Positions 53,483 to 61,632 of a stretch of DNA of 64,000 bases are shown piece by piece; position 1 is the stretch's first letter, and the number at the start of each line of letters is the position of its first letter. The stretch spans positions 62,001 through 126,000 of the forward strand of contig JBIKJA010000001.1 in NCBI GenBank assembly GCA_044361315.1. Direction: 5' to 3'. The translations under genes and the position numbers were made by a program. The stretch is from Crocinitomix sp044361315. GTDB taxonomy: Bacteria > Bacteroidota > Bacteroidia > Flavobacteriales_D > Crocinitomicaceae. Below the pieces are notes generated by a model. It was given only the letters and a program-made list of their open reading frames with translations, did no database searches and had not been told where the DNA came from.

Positions 53483-54541
53483 TTAGTTCACTTTTTTAAT
53501 CACCCCTTCTTTAACGAGTTGCTCAAAAAATTCAGTCAACGTATTCTCCAAAGGGCGGTATTTCATGTTCAATTTTGAAATACTTTTAGAATTATCAGCT
53601 TTCCAAGGATACCCGATATTGCGAGAAACCATTTTTCGTGGCATTCCTTGCGATGGACCTGCCAACCAAACTAAAAATTTAGGCAACTTACGTGTTGGCA
53701 ACGGATAATTTGGAAAATTTTTCTTTAAAATCGCTGCAACATCTAAAAAACTCGTGTTTTCACCAGAGATAATATGTCTTCCTTGTGCTTCAGGCAAAAA
53801 TCCAGCGTTATAATGTGCTTGCGCCAAATCACGAACATCGACTGCCCCAATTCTAAAATCAGGAGCGCCCATTTTTAGCGCTCCATTTCCAAGCATTTTC
53901 ATAATATCTAATGATTCAGAAGTGGCATAAGGATTAATGCCAGGACCTAAAACCAACGAAGGATTAATAGTCACAAGGTTCCAACGATTTTGTTCCTTTG
54001 CCATTTTCCATGCTTCCCGCTCAGCCACAGTTTTAGAATAAGAATACGGTTGATGTGTTAAAGACGAGGTGGTATTCCAAATTTCTTCGGTCAATTGTTG
54101 ATTAGGCATTGATAAAACATCCACACTATCTCCATAAATTGCCGCACAACTGCTCGTTAAAACTACACGTTTCACGCTCTCCGATTTATTCGCCGCATTT
54201 AAGACATTTCTAGTGCCTTTTAAAGCAGGATCCACCAAATCTTTTTGAGCATCTTTCACATTTAAGGTAAAAGGAGAAGCTGTGTGATAAATCAATTCAC
54301 AGCCCTTCACAGCCTCATCATAACTTCCTTCCTTCAATAAATCCGCATCAAAATACACAATTTTACCTGGTGATTTGGCGGCGATTTCGTCCAAATATTT
54401 AGTTTTCGACTTGTCACTCGAATCACGCACGGGGGCATGCACGGTGAGTCCTTCATTTAATAATTTTTCCACTAATCGCCCAGCCACGTAGCCTGTTGCT
54501 CCTGTTACCATGACGGGTTTTGTTTTATCTATTTCGCTCAT
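53483..54541 (-). CDS. NAD-dependent epimerase/dehydratase (extended SDR, aldehyde-reductase-like)
   Basis: A 352-residue extended SDR. The cofactor loop is VTGATGYVAGRLVEKL, the active-site motif YSKTVAER (Tyr-x-x-x-Lys) follows TSSCAAIYG, and LVTINPSLVLGPG marks the dihydroflavonol-reductase/aldehyde-reductase branch. It probably reduces a carbonyl compound with NADPH. The gene is 21 bases downstream of a TetR regulator, so that regulator most likely controls it. Confidence 0.9.
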   Translation of the reverse strand: MSEIDKTKPVMVTGATGYVAGRLVEKLLNEGLTVHAPVRDSSDKSKTKYLDEIAAKSPGKIVYFDADLLKEGSYDEAVKGCELIYHTASPFTLNVKDAQKDLVDPALKGTRNVLNAANKSESVKRVVLTSSCAAIYGDSVDVLSMPNQQLTEEIWNTTSSLTHQPYSYSKTVAEREAWKMAKEQNRWNLVTINPSLVLGPGINPYATSESLDIMKMLGNGALKMGAPDFRIGAVDVRDLAQAHYNAGFLPEAQGRHIISGENTSFLDVAAILKKNFPNYPLPTRKLPKFLVWLAGPSQGMPRKMVSRNIGYPWKADNSKSISKLNMKYRPLENTLTEFFEQLVKEGVIKKVN

Positions 54542-54562
54542 TTTAATAATTTTACTTATTTA

Positions 54563-55087
54563 TTATTTACTATATTTTTCTTTAATTGCTTTGATTATCA
54601 CAGCTGATTCTTGTCGATTTCCTTTTAATAAAATAACCGTTGCGGCACCATCCAAAATCATTTCCAAGACCTCAGCCTCGGCGGTTGGATTTTCATAACC
54701 CAATTTTTGAAAGGCGTCTGTGGCAACAGTCATCAAAAAATCAACCCCTACCCGATCATATTTTTTCTGTTGCCATTTTAAGGTATATAACAGACGCCAA
54801 TAATTATGTTCGTCTGGATGAATCATAAAAGGCAATTCGATAATCGCTTCGAGGATTTTTTTTGGATCTTCAATTTTGGAAATGTTTTCAAAAATTCCTT
54901 GAATGGCTTGTTGACCTTGATTTAAAATCGCTTCTAACAAGCCTTCTTTGTTAACAAAATGGCGAAATATCAAGCCTTCTGAAACATTTGCCATGCGGGC
55001 TATTTTCCCAGTCGATGTAGCATGAAACCCTTCTTTAGCAAACAACTCAAGTGCTGTTTTGATGATTTGATCTTGTTTAATTGTCAT
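54563..55087 (-). CDS. TetR/AcrR-family repressor
   Basis: A 174-residue regulator. The N-terminal HTH is complete (IIKTALELFAKEGFHATST, then GKIARMANVSEGLIFRHFVNKEGLL), followed by a helical ligand-binding domain. A 16-base palindrome covers its own upstream region (55090-55105), consistent with autorepression. It should also control the SDR gene transcribed with it. The inducer is unknown, probably a small hydrophobic or carbonyl compound, given the enzyme. Confidence 0.9.
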   Translation of the reverse strand: MTIKQDQIIKTALELFAKEGFHATSTGKIARMANVSEGLIFRHFVNKEGLLEAILNQGQQAIQGIFENISKIEDPKKILEAIIELPFMIHPDEHNYWRLLYTLKWQQKKYDRVGVDFLMTVATDAFQKLGYENPTAEAEVLEMILDGAATVILLKGNRQESAVIIKAIKEKYSK

Positions 55088-55089
55088 AA

Positions 55090-55105
55090 AAGTGAGTAAT
55101 CACTT
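55090..55105. promoter_or_regulatory. TetR operator palindrome
   Basis: AAGTGA (55090-55095) and TCACTT (55100-55105) are perfect inverted halves with a 4-base spacer. The site lies two bases before the repressor ATG and just downstream of the -7 box TACATTTG (55107-55114, minus), so a bound repressor would block transcription start. Confidence 0.65.
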
Positions 55106-55182
55106 ACAAATGTATATAGAAAAAATCAATTGACAACAAGAAACAGAAAAAACAATAAAAAAGATTTTCTGGATTTAGATTA

Positions 55183-56907
55183 TTAATAAGGAAAACGAAT
55201 GTCTTTGACCATTAGTTGTAGAGACGATTTGCCATTCCAAAAGTTTTCCTCGATCGTATACACCACATCAAATTGCTCTTTTAAAATTCGGTTAAACAAA
55301 TGACCAAAATTAAAGGCGATGGCATTTAAAACTAGATCAGGAAAATCAGCTTGTCGAACGGATAATTTTACGTGATCTTCTTTAAGTAAAGATGAATAAC
55401 CCGTATCTTTTACCCCACGACTTACAAAAACGGGCGCCATATTATCTGGACCAAAAGGTGCCAATTGTTTCATCACCCGGTAAAATTTTGGAATGCCGCC
55501 GATTTGATTTTCAAAAATATCACGAAAATCAATTTCCGTATCAATTTCAATTTCAGGAATCAACATTTCAGGTGAAAGCATTTGCTCGGCCACTGCGTTA
55601 AACATCAACTTAAATGCAGGAACATTTTCAATCGGCAAGGTCAAACCAGCGGCGTAATAATGACCACCAAATTGCGTCAGTAAACTTGAACATTTATCCA
55701 AGGCGTCGTGAAGATTAAACCCTTTGATACTTCGCCCTGAGCCAACCGCAACGCCATTTGCTTCGGTTAGAACAATGGTCGGCTTATAATGTTGTTCAAT
55801 CAATCGAGAAGCAACAATTCCAATCACCCCCTTGTGCCAATTTTCATTAAAAACGATGGTGGATTTTGCTTCTAAAAGCCAATCATCCTGAACAATCATA
55901 TCCAACGCCTCTTGGGTAATTTCCTTGTCCAATCCTTTTCGTGTTTCATTATTAGAATTAATGGAAATATTCACCTCATTCGCTTCAGATTCGGAGGTGG
56001 CAAGCAAAAGTTTAACCGCACTGTTTCCCGATTCAATTCGACCCGCAGCATTGATTCGAGGTGCAATCGTAAACACGACATCGGTAATTGTCATCGGTCC
56101 ATTAAATTTGGCCAAACTGAGCATTTTTTTAATTCCTGGGCGTGGATTAGCATTCAAAACTTGCAACCCATAATAGGTCAAAATACGATTTTCTCCAGCC
56201 AAAGAAACAATGTCGGCGCCAATGCTAATAGCGACTAAATCAAGCAAATCTTCAATCGCTTCGAAAGGTTGATTTTCGGCATAATTTAAGGCTTGAATTA
56301 ATTTAAATCCAACCCCACATCCCGAAAGTTCTTTAAATGGATAGTGGCAATTAATTTGTTTCGGATTTAATAAAATGGCGTCAGGCAGTTCTGCTCCAGG
56401 CAAATGGTGATCACAGACAATAAAATCAATGCCATTCTCTTTCGCATAGCTGATTTCGGTGAGATTTTTAGTCCCACAATCCAGTGAAATGATCAAGGAG
56501 AAACTATTGTCGATTGCAAAATCAATACTTTGCATCGAAATCCCATAACCTTCCGTGTAACGATCAGGAATATAATAATCCACTTGCGGAAAGGAACGTG
56601 TGAGGTACATAAACATTGTTGCAACAGCCGTTGTACCATCGACATCATAATCCCCATAGGCTAAAATATTTTCACCTTCGGTGATTGCTTTTTGAATTCT
56701 TTCCACGGCTTCAGTCATGCCTGCCATTAAGAAAGGATCATGCAAATCACCTAAAGCGGGACGGAAAAATGTTTTAGCTTGATCGAAATTAGCAATTTTA
56801 CGTTGTCCGAGAATATTAGCAAGAGGCCTTGAAATACCCAATTGTTCAATTAATTGAATAATTGTTTCGGTGTTAGCATCTTTTTTGAGAACCCATCTTT
56901 TTTCCAT
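55183..56907 (-). CDS. recJ: Single-stranded-DNA-specific exonuclease RecJ
   Basis: A 574-residue RecJ: DHH-family motifs AYGDYDVDGTTAVA near residue 83, SLDCG and IVCDHHLPG in the middle, DHHA1 part with NWHKGVIGIVASRL and GSGRSIKGFNLH, then GGHYYAAGLTL, and a C-terminal OB-type region. RecJ degrades single-stranded DNA 5' to 3' in recombination and mismatch repair. Full length for the family. A TATCTTTG -7 box at 56946-56953 (minus) lies 38 bases before the start codon. Confidence 0.96.
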   Translation of the reverse strand: MEKRWVLKKDANTETIIQLIEQLGISRPLANILGQRKIANFDQAKTFFRPALGDLHDPFLMAGMTEAVERIQKAITEGENILAYGDYDVDGTTAVATMFMYLTRSFPQVDYYIPDRYTEGYGISMQSIDFAIDNSFSLIISLDCGTKNLTEISYAKENGIDFIVCDHHLPGAELPDAILLNPKQINCHYPFKELSGCGVGFKLIQALNYAENQPFEAIEDLLDLVAISIGADIVSLAGENRILTYYGLQVLNANPRPGIKKMLSLAKFNGPMTITDVVFTIAPRINAAGRIESGNSAVKLLLATSESEANEVNISINSNNETRKGLDKEITQEALDMIVQDDWLLEAKSTIVFNENWHKGVIGIVASRLIEQHYKPTIVLTEANGVAVGSGRSIKGFNLHDALDKCSSLLTQFGGHYYAAGLTLPIENVPAFKLMFNAVAEQMLSPEMLIPEIEIDTEIDFRDIFENQIGGIPKFYRVMKQLAPFGPDNMAPVFVSRGVKDTGYSSLLKEDHVKLSVRQADFPDLVLNAIAFNFGHLFNRILKEQFDVVYTIEENFWNGKSSLQLMVKDIRFPY

Positions 56908-57169
56908 AAGAACAATAAACTAGAATTTTAAACGGGGCCGAGTACCAAAGATAATTAAAAACATCAATTCGACTCTAAATTACCATGCAGATTTTCATTA
57001 AAAATTTTACCCAAAAGCAATTTCTTTAGATTTAGGAATAGATGCTTTAAAATTAACAAACTATTTAAAATAATGGCACCCGAATATTCGTAAAGAAAAG
57101 CATGATTTTTTCGTCAAAACAAGTCGAAATAGCCCGCTATTACTTCGTTGCTTTTTCTCAAAATCAAGC

Positions 57170-57535
57170 TTTTCTGGGCAATCTGAATGAAAATGAACGG
57201 TGTTCTTTGAGCAAGGAATAATAAAGATCTTGAAAGATAAAATGAGATCTTCTGGCATTTGCGTCACTTAATGTACTCTTGTATGGAATGTTTTTTAACT
57301 AAAAATGATTGACTTTTCCTTTTAAACCAAGCATTCCATTAGCAACCTCACGAATTGAACTACAGTTTGCAAAAGTCGAGAACAACATACTTATCAAGTG
57401 ATCCGCAGTGGTGAGTTTCTTAGTGTAATAATCCGAGTTATGTTTTTTAACAACCCTTTTGACAAAATTAGAGTCGATTAAAGAAATCAGCTGTCCGAAA
57501 CCCGATTGACCAAAAAAATGCCTGCTTTTATTCAT
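57170..57535 (-). pseudogene. IS4-type (DUF4372) transposase remnant
   Basis: The open part 57299-57535 encodes MNKSRHFFGQSGFGQLISLI and KKHNSDYYTKKLTTADHLISMLF, the conserved N-terminus of DUF4372/IS4-family transposases. After NHF the frame hits TAG where the family usually has Gln, and then continues in the same frame as LKNIPYKSTLSDANARRS and FQDLYYSLLKEH before losing similarity near 57170. The DDE catalytic part is absent. So this is a dead, 3'-truncated insertion sequence. No terminal inverted repeats were identified. Confidence 0.82.
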
Positions 57536-57650
57536 GTGCTTTTGTTCACAAAACCAAATTACATTAAAGCGGGATTTCCTTGGTGGATTTCCAGCTTTAA
57601 TCTAAAGTTTTATCGGATACTAGTGCTTTTATAAAATAAATATTATCAAC

Positions 57651-57872
57651 CTATTTAAAAAAATCTCCCTCATTTACTTGAAGAGCCAAAGCTAATGCTG
57701 CAACAGTAGAAATAGATGTATTCAGTTTTCCAGACTCTATTCGTGCAATTTGTACCTGAGAAATTTTTGCGTCTTCTGCCAATTGTTCTTGGGTTTTATT
57801 TTGTTCAATCCTTATTTTACGCACGTTTTTACCAAATAGAACCATCACTTCATTATTTCTGACTTTATGCAC
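57651..57872 (-). CDS. Small XRE-family HTH regulator
   Basis: A helix-turn-helix protein of 64-73 residues, with the complete Cro/CI-type fold: GKNVRKIRIEQNKTQEQLAE, KISQVQIARIESG, and a final LALALQVNEGDFF. The frame opens with GTG at 57872, but the ATG at 57845 (MVLFGKNV) is the more natural family start, because a 16-base palindrome begins one base upstream of the GTG and leaves no room for a ribosome site. It is divergent from a T9SS protein gene, and two palindromes in between probably are its operators. Confidence 0.85.
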   Translation of the reverse strand: MHKVRNNEVMVLFGKNVRKIRIEQNKTQEQLAEDAKISQVQIARIESGKLNTSISTVAALALALQVNEGDFFK

Positions 57873-57923
57873 ATAACAAAATTGTTATTAAAAAATCGTG
57901 AGTCTTATAACAAATTTGTTATA
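57873..57923. promoter_or_regulatory. Paired operator palindromes of the XRE regulator
   Basis: Site 1, 57873-57888: ATAACAA, two bases, TTGTTAT, perfect halves. Site 2, 57906-57923: TATAACAAATTTGTTATA, a perfect 18-base palindrome. Same half-site AACAA; centres are 34 bases apart, about three helical turns. They lie between the XRE gene and the divergent T9SS gene and likely give autoregulation. Confidence 0.75.
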
Positions 57924-58063
57924 TTTGGGCTTAATTTTAAAACAAAACTTTTTGAAAATCATTAAACTATTAATCAATATAACTTTTTTTGGTTAGTTAG
58001 TGATCATTGGAATAAACGAAACGATAAATAAAAACGAGTATTAACAATTAAAAACAAATAAAT

Positions 58064-58552
58064 ATGACAAAAAACAAATCAAGACCCATTTTGCTGCTGG
58101 CGACAGGACTACTATGGGCGGGTTTGGCACAAGCTCAGGAATCAGCAAACGCCGCAGGTGGAGATGCCACAGGCAGCGGAGGAACCGTAGCATACAGCGT
58201 AGGACAAGTAGTTTACACTGCCAAATCAGATCCTTCTGGCACTGTAAGCCAAGGTGTACAACAAGCCTACGAAATTTTGTCTGTAGGAATTAATGAAACT
58301 GAACTAAATATTTCACTTTCGGTATTTCCAAACCCTACTGCCGATAATTTAACTTTGCAAATTAGCGATTACAACAACGAGAAGTTAACATATCAACTCA
58401 GCGATATGCAAGGAAAATTAGTAAATAACGGACAAGTAACAGCACAGCAAACGCAAATAAACACTTCAAGTTTGCCATCTGCAACTTACTTTATTAATGT
58501 TGTAAATCAAGAAAACAAAAAAGTTCAATCATTTAAAATTATCAAAAACTAA
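58064..58552 (+). CDS. Small T9SS-sorted protein
   Basis: A 162-residue protein with signal peptide (about 1-25, ending LAQAQ), a short Gly/Ala/Ser-rich stretch (NAAGGDATGSGGTVAYSVGQVVY) common in Bacteroidota secreted proteins, and a T9SS type A sorting domain (LSVFPNPTADNLTLQI) making up the second half. There is little cargo besides the sorting domain. It is followed after 5 bases by the DUF1566 protein gene, with which it is surely cotranscribed; it might anchor or escort that protein (inference). Confidence 0.85.
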   Translation: MTKNKSRPILLLATGLLWAGLAQAQESANAAGGDATGSGGTVAYSVGQVVYTAKSDPSGTVSQGVQQAYEILSVGINETELNISLSVFPNPTADNLTLQISDYNNEKLTYQLSDMQGKLVNNGQVTAQQTQINTSSLPSATYFINVVNQENKKVQSFKIIKN

Positions 58553-58557
58553 AAATA

Positions 58558-59802
58558 ATGAAAAAGATAATTACAATTTGTGTAGCAATCTTAATGGCTA
58601 CAAGCGTGTTTGCTCAAGCACCCGAAAAAATTAGCTACCAAGCCGTTGTCAGAGACGGAAGTAACAACCTTGTAGCATCATCAACGGTAGGAATGCGAAT
58701 TCAACTATTACAAGATTCAGAATTTGGAGATGCAGTTTATGTAGAAACGCAAACGCCGACTTCAAACGCCAACGGTTTAGTAAGTTTGGAAATTGGTGAA
58801 GGAATAGTTGTTTCAGGAACATTTGCATCAATAGACTGGGCAAACGGACCGTATTTCATTAAGACAGAAACCGACCCAACAGGTGGAACGAGTTACACCA
58901 TTTCAGGCACAAGCCAATTGTTAAGCGTCCCTTATGCTTTGCATGCTAAAACAGCTGACAGTGTCTCAGGAACAATCACCGAAACCGACCCCGTTTTTGG
59001 AGCATCGGTAGCAAGTGGTATCACCGGAACCGACACCACTTATTGGAACAATAAACTGGACAGCTACACTGAAACCGATCCCATCTTTGGATCATCGGTA
59101 GCCTCTGGTATTACCGGAACCGACACCACTTATTGGAACAATAAACTAGACAGCTACACCGAAACCGATCCCATCTTTGGATCATCGGTAGCCTCTGGTA
59201 TTACCGGAACCGACACCACTTATTGGAACAATAAACTAGACAGCTACACCGAAACCGATCCCATCTTTGGATCATCGGTAGCCGCTGGTATTACCGGAAC
59301 CGACACCACCTATTGGAACAACAAACTGGACAGCTACACTTTCTATTTAGGGCAAGACACCTTAGGAGGTATAGTTTTTTACATTTACCTTGACCAAAAT
59401 GGCGCCCAACGTGGGCTGATTGTAAATAAAATTGAAAGTACTGCAAAATGGCAATCAAGTGGCACAACAACTAATGCAACACGCAGTTGGGATGGTGTTT
59501 ACAATACAGATTTAATGACAGGTAGCCCTGCAGCAACGTATGTAAATGGCTTAACTGATGGTGGCTTTACAGACTGGTATTTACCTTCAGTTGACGAGTT
59601 AAGCATTTTATGGCAAAACCGCTTTCATGCCAATAAAGCATTGAATGTTGGCAGTTTTACATTATTGTCAAATACTTCCTACTATTGGAGTAGCACGGAA
59701 CTCGCTTCTTCAAACGCATTCACCGTCAGCTTCGACCATGGATACTCAGTCGCCAACGTTAAGACGACTACTTATAGTGTTCGTGCGGTTCGGGCTTTTT
59801 AA
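58558..59802 (+). CDS. DUF1566/C-type-lectin-like protein with 30-residue repeats; candidate DGR variable protein
   Basis: A 414-residue protein: signal peptide (about 1-20, ending VFAQ), a beta-domain starting APEKISYQAVVRDGSNNLV (about 20-138), four 30-residue repeats (142-261; ETDPIFGSSVASGITGTDTT type) and a C-terminal DUF1566/Fib_succ_major C-type-lectin-like domain (about 262-414; DWYLPSVDELSILW, YYWSSTE, ending SVRAVRAF). The last domain, with WSSTE followed by about 25 residues rich in NNC/NNT codons and the VRAVRAF end, looks like the variable region of diversity-generating retroelement targets. No reverse transcriptase or template repeat is visible in the window. It is probably a surface ligand-binding protein. 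Confidence 0.8.
   Translation: MKKIITICVAILMATSVFAQAPEKISYQAVVRDGSNNLVASSTVGMRIQLLQDSEFGDAVYVETQTPTSNANGLVSLEIGEGIVVSGTFASIDWANGPYFIKTETDPTGGTSYTISGTSQLLSVPYALHAKTADSVSGTITETDPVFGASVASGITGTDTTYWNNKLDSYTETDPIFGSSVASGITGTDTTYWNNKLDSYTETDPIFGSSVASGITGTDTTYWNNKLDSYTETDPIFGSSVAAGITGTDTTYWNNKLDSYTFYLGQDTLGGIVFYIYLDQNGAQRGLIVNKIESTAKWQSSGTTTNATRSWDGVYNTDLMTGSPAATYVNGLTDGGFTDWYLPSVDELSILWQNRFHANKALNVGSFTLLSNTSYYWSSTELASSNAFTVSFDHGYSVANVKTTTYSVRAVRAF
58981..59340 (+). repeat. Four tandem 90-base coding repeats
   Basis: Units start at 58981, 59071, 59161 and 59251 and each encodes 30 residues. Units 2 and 3 are identical over all 90 bases; units 1 and 4 differ at scattered, mostly silent positions. 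The number of units is therefore likely to vary between strains. Confidence 0.92.
59680..59802 (+). other. Candidate DGR variable region
   Basis: Codons 382-407 include 20 of 26 that end in C or T, as expected when adenines of AAC/AAT codons in a template are randomised, and the region ends in a GC-rich GTTCGTGCGGTTCGGGC stretch (59779-59795) resembling the IMH end. Support is by pattern only. Confidence 0.45.
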
Positions 59803-60396
59803 CCATATATTTTTAAAACCCTAAGTGGCTGGTGGTGGAATTATGTCTATTTATCGGGCGGGATATGTAAATTTGAAATAAAAGTAAACCGAGTGAAAAA
59901 GAACCAACGAAACGCTAAAATGTGCTAAAATAAAGTGTGCAGCAGGTGCTAAACTAAACTTCTTTTCTTTTTAATTACTTTTGTGATGGCGAGCAGTGAA
60001 GTGGTTTCTAATGCCAACCAGCTTTTAGCCCAAGCCTTTTCTTGCGCTTCAACAAACGGTGCAATAAGACATCAAATATCAATAGAGGTGGTATTATCAG
60101 AAGCTAATTATAAAGTGATAGCATCTATCACAGGAGAAGCTAATACAAAATCTTTTTTTGGGAGTTTTTGGCGTTAATCAAAAAAACTTAGTTCACCAAG
60201 CTAGAAGATAAATGATAACTAAGGCTGACCTTATAACCTGAGTTAGGCTCTAAATTATACCGAAACTAAAATTATTTGATTGGGATTCGTCACATAGAAA
60301 ATTTAAGCCTCTGGCGACTCAAACAACTATTTTATTTAGACAAAAATGGCTTTTCAGAATTTTTATACCGAATTTGGTTTAATTTTAAGAAAAATT
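59803..60396. other. Intergenic region after the DUF1566 gene
   Basis: About 590 bases. A 64-codon frame at 59983-60177 exists but matches nothing I know. A 7-base inverted repeat CTTAGTT/AACTAAG lies at 60187-60223. No terminator, template repeat or RNA gene was recognised. Confidence 0.5.
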
Positions 60397-61089
60397 ATGC
60401 GGTTACTTTTCACTTTTTTTGGCTTTTTTACCCTCTCTTGTTTTTCACAAGAGCAGGAAGATATTTATTCGATTTATTTTAATATCAACGCAAAACCCGC
60501 CACAGAAAAACTAACCGGAATTGACGAGCGATTGCATGGCAGGTATAATTTAGTGGGGAAAAGTGAAAACGATTTACGCGTGGCAGCTGGCAACGATTTG
60601 ATTGTTGATCAAACAGGTATCTACCTTCAAAAAAACACCGTTCTTAGCATCAGTCGCACTGAGATTAGAGAAAATTCGAAGTACACAATAAAAGATGGTT
60701 ATTTACATGGCGTAGTTCCAAATGATTCAGTGATGGTGGCATTGGATGGAGAATACTATTATTTTTTGCTTCCTCAAAAATCGTATTTATATGAACCAAA
60801 TAAAACAAATCCAGTTATTTATAACGGTTTAAATTTAAACGAATATGTGGTTCTTTCAAAAGAATCAAATGGTTATCTGTCGGCGCTTTATATTAGTTTT
60901 TCTGGAGATCTGATTCAACTAGAACAATTAGATTTAGAGCAAAAAGAATTTGATTTTAAACTAATTAAACACGACAAAATAATGGAGGGCAAAATTCCTG
61001 TTTATATTCTAAACCCTTCTCTAGCGGATTGGAAAAACGTTCTGCGCTACTTCAGTGTTTATGACACCTACAGCAGACAGAAAATTTAA
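60397..61089 (+). CDS. Secreted protein of unknown function
   Basis: About 230 residues from the ATG at 60397, which starts directly with a signal peptide (MRLLFTFFGFFTLSCFSQEQ); an in-frame ATG at 60346 would add 17 residues before it. The signal contains LSCF, so a lipoprotein is possible but the box is followed by SQEQ as in a normal signal peptidase I site. The body is beta-rich (YYYFLLPQKSYLYEPN, YLSALYISFSGDLIQL). Not recognised. It ends four bases into the convergent gene at 61086. Confidence 0.6.
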   Translation: MRLLFTFFGFFTLSCFSQEQEDIYSIYFNINAKPATEKLTGIDERLHGRYNLVGKSENDLRVAAGNDLIVDQTGIYLQKNTVLSISRTEIRENSKYTIKDGYLHGVVPNDSVMVALDGEYYYFLLPQKSYLYEPNKTNPVIYNGLNLNEYVVLSKESNGYLSALYISFSGDLIQLEQLDLEQKEFDFKLIKHDKIMEGKIPVYILNPSLADWKNVLRYFSVYDTYSRQKI

Positions 61090-61445
61090 TTCATATTAAA
61101 ATCTTTTTTTAATCGTTTGAACCAAATCATTGCTTTAGCAATGCTGATAAAGAATTTTGCAGGAATCTGTTTACGTTTAGCCTTTAATAAATCCCTAGCC
61201 ACAATTCGTTGCCCTAACGTTTTTACAATAATTGTTTTCGTGATTACACAACTGATTCCAGTATCGTTGGCGCAAGCTTCACGCGCTTGTTGATTTGAGA
61301 TGGTGGAATCACCCAAATTTATCAAACTTAATACTTGTTTATTGTGAACTGAGCGGATGGACGCAAGCCTAACCTCTTTGTAATCAAGAAGATTAAAATT
61401 GTCAGACGAATTTACACTTATTAAAAGAATGTCATCTTCCAACAA
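61086..61445 (-). CDS. Hypothetical protein (119 residues)
   Basis: No signal peptide or membrane segment; three cysteines (ACANDTGISCVITKT region) and a basic, positively charged C-terminus (LKAKRKQIPAKFFI, KRLKKDFN). Not recognised. Overlaps the convergent gene at its 3' end by four bases. Could be a real small cytoplasmic protein, but the coding evidence is only the open frame. Confidence 0.4.
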   Translation of the reverse strand: MLEDDILLISVNSSDNFNLLDYKEVRLASIRSVHNKQVLSLINLGDSTISNQQAREACANDTGISCVITKTIIVKTLGQRIVARDLLKAKRKQIPAKFFISIAKAMIWFKRLKKDFNMN

Positions 61446-61632
61446 ATTTTATTTACTAAATCTATCCTACAAATTTCACAATGGGTCGACCTCATATCTA
61501 TAAATTTTACACAAAAGATCCTTAAGAAGTGTTGAATAAACCAAATAATTAGATCTACCTGCATAATAAATCAATGGAGCACAATTCAATAATTAATTAG
61601 TTTTTTGCTACTTCGTATCGAAAGCCTTGAAA

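Noticed and set aside
57061..57267. 68-codon minus-strand frame as a gene
   Set aside because: It is an out-of-frame reading through the decayed transposase remnant.
58981..59340. Regular 90-base repeats as a CRISPR array
   Set aside because: The repeats are contiguous without spacers, stay in frame and encode 30-residue protein repeats.
59983..60177. 64-codon frame after the DUF1566 gene as a gene (for example a DGR accessory protein)
   Set aside because: Far shorter than Avd-type proteins, GTG start, no recognisable motif or clear ribosome site; kept only as part of the intergenic description.
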